The notes under the pieces were generated by a model that saw only the letters and a list, made by a program, of their open reading frames with translations, was not told the origin of the DNA and searched no databases. Of a stretch of 64,000 nucleotides of DNA, positions 42,607 through 51,602 are shown one piece after another. The stretch spans positions 165,816-229,815 of the forward strand of contig QRDG01000411.1 of assembly GCA_012064385.1 (NCBI GenBank). Direction: 5' to 3'. Every line of letters begins with the position of its first letter. Within the stretch, counting starts at the first letter, position 1. The translations under genes and the position numbers were made by a program. This stretch comes from Puccinellia tenuiflora (Eukaryota; Streptophyta; Magnoliopsida; Poales; Poaceae).

Positions 42607-45600
42607 ATGGTCATCAAGATGAGCTCCAGTCAAATCGGTAGATACAAGGAAGAAGCGAAGACGGACATGATTCGGTGCAACAGGCGCCAGATAAGATGTC
42701 CGTGTCGAACATGCAAACTCGTGAGCTGGATCGACCCTGATTCCGGACAATTGGAGGAACACCTGCTCAGGCGCGGTTTCTGGATAGGCTTCAACAAGGC
42801 GCCGACAGCAAATGGTGCGCATGAAAACGAGGGCGGGCGAGAAGACGAAGAGTCTCCCGGACATGGTTATCATGACGAAGGAGATGCTGGCGGACAAGAT
42901 CATCATGATGAAGGAGATGCTGGCGGACAAGATCATCATGACGAAGGAGATGCCGGCGGACATGGTCATGATGAAGGAGTAGATGGTGGTGGAGAAGACG
43001 CGGACACGCAGACCTCGCTAACTTCGGCCTTGGAGGACCCTCATGTTCAAGAACTCCTACTCAAGGAGACGAGCAACGCCAGAGGTGCAGCCAGAGAGAA
43101 AGCCAAGCTGGAGCAAATGAAGAAAGACGTGATGACTCCGTTGTATCGTGATTGCCGGCCCCAGGATACGCGTTTGCATGTAACGCTTGATGCTCTACAG
43201 ATGAAGGAGGAAAATAGATGGACCGGCGTCAGCTTCAGTAAGCACCTGAAATTCTGGTACGATCGTCTTCCCGAGGGGAACACATTGCCAAGCAGTATCG
43301 AGGAGGCCAAGAAAGTCGTGTGCCCTCTTGACCTACCGTACGAGAGATACCATGCCTGCATCAATGATTGCGCAATTTATCGGGGCGTGTACAAGGACAG
43401 AACCACATGTCCGGTGTGCGGCCAGGGACGGTACAAGAGTGGGAACAAGAATGTTCCTCGAAAAGTGGTATGGTACTTTCCTCTCATTCCCCGTCTGCAG
43501 CGGTATTTCGTGGACCCTAAGGAAGCAAAGCTCATGCAATGGCACGCGAAAAGGGAGAAGCCCGAAGAAGATCCGGAGAAGGGCATGATCCTGACACACC
43601 CTTCAGACGCTTGCCAGTGGGAAGCATTGGACATGGCCTTCGAACATTTCGGGCGCGACGCAAGGAACGTCAGGCTGGGTATGAGCACCGATGGACTCAA
43701 TCCGTTCGGCAACCAGAGTAGCACGCATAGCACCTGGCCCGTGTTTGTATGGCCTTACAACCTTCCCCCGTGGCTGTGCACGAAGCAAAGGTACATACAC
43801 ATGAGTATTCTCATTCAGGGGCCGAAACAACCAGGTACCGACATACATCTGTATCTCGCGCTGTTGAAAGAGGAGTTAGCCAGGTTGTGGGAGACGCCAG
43901 TCCGTACGTGGGACGCCTACACTGGAGATTATTTCAATATGAGAGCCGCGTTGCTCACGACGGTGCAGGACTATCCTGGTTGCTCATATGTATCGGCCCA
44001 GGTAGGCCATGGATTCTGCGCATGTGTCAGGTGCATGGATAAGACCCCGCATCTCCAGCTACCAAGGGATCCTGGGTCTTCGAAAACCGTGTTCCCAGGG
44101 GCCCGAAGGTGGCTTCGCATGGATCACCCGTGGAGGAAACGCGATGATTTGTTCAATGGTAAAGACGAGCTCGAAAGAGCCCCATGCCCGAGGAGCGGCG
44201 AAGAAATCGACGAGCTTTTGAAAAATTGGGAGGAGTGCCCTGCGCCGGGAAAGAAGCGACCGAGGGTAGACCCCCTGCTGGGTGTATGGAAAGCGAGGTC
44301 TGTTTTCCACGACTTGGAGTACTGGAAGGTACTCCACACGCCCCATAGCCTCGATGTAATGCACATTACCAAGAACGTTACCGAGAGTCTGCTTGGCACT
44401 CTTTGCAACATGTCCGATAAGACCAAGGATGGGACGAAAGCAAGATACGATCTGAAATAGCTTGGCATAAGGAAAAATCTTCAGGCACCTGATAGTGATG
44501 ACGACGATGATGATGATCAGACGGAAGGGACTCAAGGTCGCCGCAAAAGGGTAAAGAAGAACGTGGTGGTGCTTCCCGCTGCCTGCTTCACTATGAGTCC
44601 GGAGGAGCTCGAGAAGTTTTTTAGGTGCCTCCTAGGAGTCAAATTTCCTCACGGTTACGCGGGAAAGATAAGCAGATATCTGGACGCAACGAAGAAGAGG
44701 TTCAGCGGGATGAAGTCTCATGACTGTCACGTGCTGATGACGCAGATACTCCCCGTTGTGATCCGAGGGCTAATGGACGAGCATGTCCGTGATACGCTGT
44801 TTGGCCTTTGCAACTTTTTCGACGTCATCAACAGGAAGTCGATCGGCGTGAGGCAGCTCCACAGGCTACAAGAAGAAATCGTGGTGATACTATGCGAGCT
44901 CGAGATTTACTTCCCGCCCGCATTCTTCGATATCTGCGTGCATCTCCTTCTCCATGTCGTTGATGACATCAGGCAGCTCGGGCCGACGTTCCTGCACTAC
45001 ATGATGCCGTTCGAAAGGCAGAACGGTGTCATGAAATGATACGTTCGCAACAGATCCCGTCCAGATGCAAGCATGGCCAAGGGCTTCCTAACCTACGAGT
45101 GCATCTCCTTCTGCCAGAATTATCTGAGCACCGAGAACCAGGATGTTGGTCTGCCAACCAGGACGCACCTCGGCAGGCTCGAGGGATTTGGTCACCGCGA
45201 GGGCTGCAGCTCACTCCATGTCGGCATTCATGGTCGACAAAACGACTTCGACAGGGCTCACCGGGTCACGCTACAACACTTACAATTGATCAAACCTTGG
45301 GTGGAAGAGCACAAAATCTTAATCGAGCAGAATTACATCGACCTGGGCTGACCGAGGAAGAAGGGAGACGTAACCAGAGAGCACAACTCCAGTTTCACGC
45401 GTTGGTTCAAGAAAAGGCAACTGGTTCAAGCAGAGAGCATACCGCCAGCTACGGAAGATGAAAAACTCATATTCTCCTTATCACAGGGCCCCGGGCACAA
45501 CGTAAAGACCTATCAGACGTACGACATCAGCGGTTACAGATTCTGCACCGAGGAAAAGGACAGGAATAGCGAATATCAAAACTCAGGAGTAACTATGCTA

Positions 45601-46110
45601 TCCTACGGCGATGACGAGGCTACTGTGAAGGAAAGATTCTTCGGAAGGATCGAGGAGATATGGGAGCTCAACTACTGTGGACAGTTGGTGCCAATGTTCC
45701 GTGTGAGATGGGCCAAGGACGTCGTCAAAGAAGACCGGTATTTCACCACCATGGTAATACCCGATGCCAAATCGAAGAACGCCTCCACGAAAAATGAGCC
45801 ATGGGTACTCGCTAGCCAAGTCGAGCAATGCTTCTTCATTACCGACCCGTCAAAGCCTAGCCGTGTTGTCGTGAGGAGGGGCAAGAGGAGCATCATCGAA
45901 ATGGAAGGAGACGCCAACGAGGAAGACTTGGACAAGAACGGCGATCCGAAGATCGAGGAGGAATTCGACAAGTACTTCGACAGGCCTACTACTAGTAAAG
46001 AAAGAAGGAAGACCTCCCTACCTACTAAAGGTTGTCCGTTCACGCGAAGAAATCTCAAGGTGCCCGGCCTAAAGTATTCAAACGCGAAGAAGGGAAAGAA
46101 GAGAAGCTAG
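42607..46110 (+). pseudogene. CACTA transposase, tnp2-like, three nonsense mutations
   Basis: One reading frame runs from the ATG at 42607 (ACCATGG) to the TAG at 46108, about 1168 codons, broken only by TAG 44458, TGA 45037 and TGA 45349. In order: a Transpos_assoc-type zinc region (IRCPCRTCKLVSWID near residue 35), and an acidic repeat HDEGDAGGQDH three times (90-125). Then comes the Transposase_21 catalytic region (RNVRLGMSTDGLNPFGNQSS, WPVFVWPYNLPPWL, QVGHGFCACVRCMD; about 250-480). After it come a DUF4218-type region (VIRGLMDEHVRDTLFGLCNF, PPAFFDICVHLLLHVVDDI; 690-800) and a DUF4216-type region (GRIEEIWELNYCGQLVPMF; 1010-1100). The usual N-terminal ~20 residues of Transpos_assoc are short here, so an upstream exon may be missing. 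The gene would excise and insert CACTA elements; in this copy it should yield only truncated protein. Confidence 0.92.
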
Positions 46111-46139
46111 CTCGGAACCGAGACGAAGAAGACTTTTTT

Positions 46140-46300
46140 GGTGTATTTAATTTGTGTGTGTGTGTGTGAGACAATGCAAGCATATATATGTATTCAATGA
46201 ATATATATGAGAGACATTGTGTGTGAGACAATGCAAGAGCATATATATGTATTAAATGAATTGAATATGTATGAGACATTGTGTGTATTTTGTAACCAAA
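46140..46300. repeat. GT-rich and two-copy tandem repeat after tnp2
   Basis: A (GT)n run is followed by two copies of a ~70-bp unit GAGACAATGCAAG...GAGACATTGTGTGT (about 46165-46285). Within each copy GAGACAATG and CATTGTCTC-like words are mirrored. It may form the 3' UTR of tnp2. Confidence 0.6.
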
Positions 46301-46346
46301 TTTAACCAAAAATATTTTAAAGAAAACAAATTAAAAAAATAAAAAG

Positions 46347-46380
46347 TGAGACAGCCAGGATTCGAACCTGGTTGTCCATG
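46347..46380 (-). other. tRNA T-arm / B-box-like sequence
   Basis: On the minus strand CCAGGTTCGAATCCTGG forms a perfect T-arm (5-bp stem, TTCGAAT loop), followed by CTGTCTCAC and a T-rich run. No matching acceptor stem, D-arm or anticodon arm could be found upstream. It is at most a tRNA relic or a pol III B-box by chance. Confidence 0.4.
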
Positions 46381-46465
46381 TTAATCCAGTTTTGTTGGAA
46401 ACCAGTGGGTAGTTTTGCTGTTTGTGTCAAGTAATAGCAGCACAGCTTTTTGAACTGTAGGCCAG

Positions 46466-46602
46466 GAAATTCTGTGGCGCACCACCTAGCAGATGCGCCA
46501 CAGAATCTTAAATTTCTGTGGCGCACCACCTAGCAGATGCGCCACAGAATCTTAAATTTCTGTGGCGCACCACATAGCAGATGCGCCACAGAATTCTCGG
46601 GC
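46466..46602. repeat. Internal block of CACTA subterminal repeats
   Basis: Three ~46-bp copies of TTCTGTGGCGCACCACCTAG...GATGCGCCACAGAATC lie between the two genes of the CACTA element, far from both ends. They are the same kind of unit as the terminal arrays. The following ~600 bp is GC-rich and 5'-UTR-like. Confidence 0.85.
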
Positions 46603-47904
46603 CTCCACTTACATGTGGGCCCACCCCCGCGCTGCCCCTTTCTTCCCCAAATTTTGCTAAGTCCTACAACCCTCCCGCGCTTGACGACCCCCCTCGCCGC
46701 CGGCAGCCCGACGCCACCGCCACCACCGGAGGAGCCGCCCCTTTCCCCTCGCCCTCGCTCTCTGCCACTGCCACCGGAGGAGCACCGCCACGTCAACCGG
46801 AGGAGCCGCCCATGGACGAGCACCAGGAGGAGGAGGCCCGCGTCCACCGCGCCCGCCGTGTCCACCTCTGCCTCCGACCCTGCCTCCCTGCTCCGCCGGT
46901 TCAGGACGAGGTAACCACCCTGCCTCCAACTCGCCGCCGCCGGCTGCCGATACTCCTGACGTCCCCGTCCCCACGCCCTGCGCCACTCGGACCAGCGCCA
47001 CCTGCGCCGCGCTCAGACCAGCGCCTGCAGGTACTGCTCCTCTCCCTCTCCTCCTCCCTTGCGGCTGCCTCTCCGCTGCCTCTCCCTCTACTCCTCCCCT
47101 GTGGTTGCTGGCCTCTCCCTCTCCTCTTCCCCTGCCTCTCCCTCCCTTTACCTCTCGCGTGTAACGTGTTCGACGAAATTCCTATGGGAATTTCAAATTT
47201 CCCCTCCCCGAGGTGCTTCATCCATAAATCTAGCTAACACACCGGTCTGTCTATCTCTCCTAGAATCGCTCCAGGATGCATAAGACTCGTCCAACATGCA
47301 AAGCTAGCTAACAACCTCATATACATGAACAAGCACACGACCTGCTCCACTAACCAACTAACATCATGACCTATTCTTATGCCACTAAACCGAAGCACTA
47401 CTTGACTCGACTTGTCCAGCCAGTTGGCTTCAAGGCTTGCCTGCAGACCGCTTCACACGGCAAGATTGCTTCACGCAGCAACTAGGCATCTCACCCCTGC
47501 ATGCCTTGATCCATTGGCAGGATGTACACATCGCATGTACTGCTACACAACTAAACACCACACTAACTAGCTACATGCTAGTGAGAGGTAGAAGAAAGGG
47601 AGCTGCTTTTGGCGGCTCCTACAGTAAACAATGTCTTTTTCCCCATCAAACAACTGTAGTATCATACATGGTAGGTGCACTTGGCAGCGGCCAGCAGGAA
47701 CAATTCTAAATATTGGGTTAGTTACATTGCTAGGTTAGTTCATGATGCTAGGTTAGTTAAATATGGTCACGGTTTAAACATGCCTACAAAAATGCCTTCA
47801 ATTAAGGTTCTAGATGTATTCAAAAAATATTTTTGAGCTTTATTATGAAGTAATAACATAGTACAAGAGATCCATGAAGGTACATTTTAAATAGGATCAA
47901 GATT

Positions 47905-48625
47905 TGATAATTTTGTAAGCCTCCAAAGTTGGTACTTTTTAACTATTTTGAAGATGCATTTTTAGTTGCTGCTAGGTGCTCTTGCTGCTAGCTGCTTTTG
48001 TGAAATGTGTGTGCTAGATGCTAAATCATGGTTTGCTAAATCATTAATTTTTCTAGCGCCTTTTCTTTTTCGAACCGAGATTACCCATTCCGTTATATGA
48101 GGGTATACTAGTTACTGTCACCATGAATAATTTTTCTTCTTCGAATGCCGATGATTAAAATGAAGTGACACCGCGTGATCCGTGGTGGAGCTAGTGAGCC
48201 TTGTGATATGCATGAATACACATCTTGTGCATCCTAATTGGCTCACTAGCACCATCACGGGAATATGTGTCCGACCTAACAATGAGGCACACATCCATAT
48301 CATTTCTGTTTGCTTTAGTCTTTTTCTTCAAATGCCGATGATTAAAATGAAGTGACACCATGTGATCCCGGGGATGGCGCTAGTGAGCCTTGTATATGCA
48401 CGAATACACATCGTGCATCCTACTTGGCTCACTCGCACCATCCCTGGAACTTTTGTGTGTCCAATCTAAGTATGAGGCACACATCCAAATTACTTATAGT
48501 ATTTTGTAAGCCTCCAAAGTTGGTACTTTTTAACTATTTTGAAGATGCATTTTTAGTTGCTGCTAGGTGCTTTTGCTGCTAGCTGCTTTTGTGAAATGTG
48601 TGTGCTAGATGCTAAATCATGGTTT
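47905..48625. repeat. Direct and hairpin repeats in the CACTA intergenic region
   Basis: A ~125-bp segment starting TTTTGTAAGCCTCCAAAGTT and containing GCTGCTAGGTGC occurs at about 47910-48033 and 48490-48622. Between the copies, a module starting GATGATTAAAATGAAGTGAC is repeated twice (about 48152-48300 and 48336-48485). Each of these contains mirrored CTAGTGAGCC/GGCTCACTAG arms and so forms a hairpin. Confidence 0.8.
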
Positions 48626-48887
48626 GGTTAATTTATTGCAGCACCACAAGGAGCACCTCCTACCACGCCGATCTCGGACCCGAGCCTCCCTTCCCTACCT
48701 GAGGTAGTTCCTCTCTCCCTCGATGTGGATGTCGATGTGGTGATGTATGTGTTGAAGTGATGCTGTTGCCGGCCAGCGATGCCGGCCGGAAATCTGTTGA
48801 TGTGATGGATGCTGTTGCCGGCCAGCGATGCCGGCCATTATTTGTGAAATGCTTGTGCAGGTACCCCGAGAGGCCCTTGAGATTGCC

Positions 48888-49117
48888 GGAATGTCGATTA
48901 ACTTCCGTTCTGGCAAATTCGGGTACTCCATATGTCCCTTTTTTAGCAAAGGTCATGCCGAAATTTTTCGTGAATTTTGGCATGACTTTGCTAAAAATAT
49001 GACATATGGGGTATTGCGACTAATGCATGGGGCGGGGTATCTTAGTACTTAGTTAAGTGATTTTTTCCTTATATTTGGTGTACTAACTTCGACGTTTTTT
49101 TTCTTATAGGTGCGAAC
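48888..49117 (+). promoter_or_regulatory. Leader module and hairpin upstream of tnp1-like gene
   Basis: This is the second copy of the leader words seen before tnp2 (GGAATGTCGATTAACTTCCG, CCATATGTCC, GGTCATGCC). Here they form the left arm of a foldback. CCATATGTCC...GGTCATGCC (48928-48959) is answered by GGCATGACTTTGCTAAAAAT...CATATGG (48979-49009) with a 19-bp loop. A YTTATAG acceptor-like sequence precedes the start codon at 49118. Confidence 0.6.
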
Positions 49118-50741
49118 ATGGCTAACAATAACGAGGCCGGGGGTTCTCGAACAGGAGGCGAGGAACCGATAGAGGAAAATAGTATGATTCAGACGGTCAT
49201 CGCACAGGCAGTGACAAAGACGTTGACGTCGCTCTTTTCTACCGTCCGTGAGGGTGTCAGGGTATGGATTGAGGGAGGGAAAAAAGGGCCTCCCCCAATG
49301 ATCAGCTTCGGCTCCAACAAGTACTCAATCAATGTGGCTACAGAAGATGCACCCCCAGCATCCCCAGAGGTAAAGAAGAAGAAGCACAGGAAGAGAAGTA
49401 AGCCAGCTCCTAAGACGACTATCCGGGGTATGAAGACATGGTATCACCCCGTGCGATGGCGTGACCCGAGTTCATGAAGCTGGTCAACCGATCCTGTCTC
49501 GGGAGCTGCTCCACCTTGCAGACGGATGCATGCTCTCTTTGCAAAATGCTATCTTGACGCTAGAGGGCAACCTTCTTAAAGAAGAGGATCCAAATTACCC
49601 GGTGTTCACTGTCAAGGTGCCAAAGTACTTGGCCGACTTCGTCCATGAAGCCCCCGCGGATTATTTCTTCATATCGTACAAGGACGTCTTCAAGCTGTTT
49701 CACTATAGACGGTTGGACTATAACTTGGTCCGCCTATACGCGCTCAACCAGGCGATGAGGATCAGGAGAGATAATACTCCCGTACGTCAAGGTAGTGGAT
49801 CCCTACTACATGCGTGACATACAGCTGGTGGAAGGATCAACGACACGGGCCATGGCCACGGAGTTCCTCCAGAGAATCATGCTGAACAACCAGGATAAGA
49901 ACAGCCTTCTTCTGCCTTTCTTTTCCGAGTAAGTACACATCCGGTCGCCGATGTCATATGTTATGCTTTCTTATAGATTTCTTCCATTGTTGATCCTTTC
50001 CAACATTCGTGTCAATTGTGTTGAGCAGTGACGAGTACTGCGTACTCATCGTCCTAAGCCCGAGGTGGTCCTGTTGCCACTTATATCGACTTGGGGAGTC
50101 TTAAAGACTACACCAGAATAAAGGGTGTTCTCGATGAGGCTCTCGAGGGCTATGCCCAAAAGGGAGGCCACTTCCACGTAGAAAAGAATGGGGAACGTTT
50201 CACGAAGGAGAAGAAACACATGTTCTGCCATGGGACCGGGTTCCATTGCATCAAGCATGCGTCTGGCAGGGTGAAGGATGCCTTCTACGTCCTCCATCAC
50301 ATTAAAGGGTTTGTCCGGGATGCAGAGAAAACGAGGTGGCCATCTAGTCTCCAAGAATGGACCAAACTTAGAGGGGAAATCACCGACGCTGATCTTAGAG
50401 AAGAATTCCATCGCATCCGGATGCAGTTATCGCAAATCATCGTGGAAGATGTCATGACAGAAGGGGGGTCCTTACACAACCCCAGAGGTAATTTGTCCAT
50501 CTCCAGCCAAATATATATCCCAATCCACTCGATATATTATTAACCAAATATATATCCCAATCCATCTGCAGGGATGTATAAGTGGGAGATCGAAGACCGC
50601 CTAGACAAGCAAAATGACATGAGGACGTGGCTGACGAAAGACTGCTTTAAACCGTTCCCTGAGCCGATAAAAAAGAAGGCTCAATCCTGCAAGCTACCAG
50701 TGGAGCTAGACGTGTTCTCCATTAGCGACCCAGCAAATTAG
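49118..50741 (+). pseudogene. CACTA tnp1-like gene (Ulp1-fold protein), decayed
   Basis: The start MANNNEAGGSRTGGEEPIEE at 49118 leads through a basic region (KKKKHRKRSKPAPKTT) to a stop at 49475-49477. The sequence continues in other frames with SRELLHLADGCMLSLQNAIL, YLADFVHEAPADYFFISYKD and LVRLYALNQAMRIRR (49461-49800), and IQLVEGSTTRAMATEFLQ (to 49930). An intron (GTAAGTACAC at 49931 to GAGCAG at 50028) joins EYCVLIVLSPRWS and KDYTRIKGVLDEALEGYAQ. A second intron (GTAATTTG at 50488 to TGCAG at 50572) leads to the last exon (YKWEIEDRLDKQNDMRTW, stop at 50739). The C-terminal half has the Ulp1-like fold, but the His and Cys positions appear replaced. In the En/Spm system such proteins bind the subterminal repeats. 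Several frameshifts make this copy inactive. Confidence 0.8.
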
Positions 50742-51074
50742 TCATAGTACAAATAAAGTGACCCAGCAAAGACCCCAGCAGCGACTCAAGAAGAAGAGAC
50801 TCCAGCGGCTCCTCCTGCAGAGACCGTCGACGAGTGGGCTGAGGCTGCTTTAGCGTCGAGCGCAGGAACCGCTGTGATAAGTGGGCCCTAGTGATTGCTC
50901 AGACATTAAGGGATCACTAGGCCCCACTTATCATCGGTGGTTCCTGCGTCCGACGCTGCAGCAGCCTCATCCCACTTGTCGACGGTCTCTGCCGGAGGAG
51001 CCACTGGAGTCTCTTCTTTTTGAGTCGCTGCTGGGGTCTCTTGCTGGGTCACTATATTTGTACTATGACTTATG
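50741..51074. repeat. Inverted repeat, ~160-bp arms with ~13-bp spacer
   Basis: The left arm (about 50741-50900) begins GTCATAGTACAAATAAAGTG. It is answered on the right (about 50910-51074) by its reverse complement, which ends CACTATATTTGTACTATGAC. The middle reads CTCAGACATTAAG. Both arms carry a Glu/Ala/Pro-rich coding stretch (TPAAT..EETP.APPAETVD) found at the C-terminus of tnp1-like proteins, now present once in each direction. The arms differ at a dozen or more positions by eye. Confidence 0.92.
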
Positions 51075-51344
51075 TGACATGCGATGAACTTTTGTACCCC
51101 TAAATTCAGCACTTGTAATCAATGTGTGAAACGATTAACTTATGTATCATGACTTGTGTAATAATCGTGTATCTTGGGCTCTAAGTAATGTGATATAACT
51201 GTATTTCCTATAATATATACCTGTATTTCCTGTTTTCTATAATATACATGAATTTCCTGTAATGTGATATACCTGTATTTTCTGTAATATACCTGTATTG
51301 GTACAGCAGGCAGCAGAAAATCGAAAATAAATTTAAATAATTTT

Positions 51345-51590
51345 GTGGCGCATCTTTTAAGTTTTCTGTGGCGCATGGACGTCTGTGGCGCATATGCAAC
51401 AGATGCGCCACAGAAATATTTCTGTGGCGCACCACAGCTGGTGCGCCACAGAATCTTTGTATTTCTGTGGCGCACCGAGGGGGTGCGCCACAGAAATATA
51501 TTTTAGTGGCGAGGTTTCTGTGGCGCATCCCACCATTTCCAGGATGCGCCACAGAAACCCTATAATGGTGCGCCACTAATGGCCTTCTCC
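51345..51590. repeat. Right subterminal repeats of the CACTA element
   Basis: About nine copies of the TCTGTGGCGCA unit occur in both orientations, matching the left array and adjoining the terminus at 51599. Confidence 0.9.
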
Positions 51591-51602
51591 CTAGTAGTGA
51601 GA

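Larger units (their letters stand above)
41445..51599 (+). mobile_element. Complete CACTA (En/Spm) transposon, ~10.2 kb
   Basis: The termini CACTACTAGGAAACTAGC (41445) and CCTTCTCCCTAGTAGTG (to 51599) are inverted repeats. The 3-bp target duplication AGA lies at 41442-41444 and 51600-51602. Both ends carry subterminal repeats TTTCTGTGGCGCAT. The interior encodes a tnp2-like transposase (42607-46110) and a tnp1-like protein (49118-50741), the standard two-gene set. The target is the Athila-type retroelement: GGCGTTAAAGA joins GAAAAGCG on removal. Both genes are disabled, so the element is probably immobile but kept intact termini. Confidence 0.95.

Noticed and set aside
46340..46440. tRNA gene on the minus strand
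   Set aside because: Only a T-arm can be folded; acceptor, D and anticodon arms are missing.
32950..51599. Pairing the CACTA end at 32950 with the end at 51599 as one element
   Set aside because: The termini and subterminal repeats differ (CTGGCGAAC versus TGTGGCGCA), and 51599 has its own partner at 41445 with matching AGA duplications.
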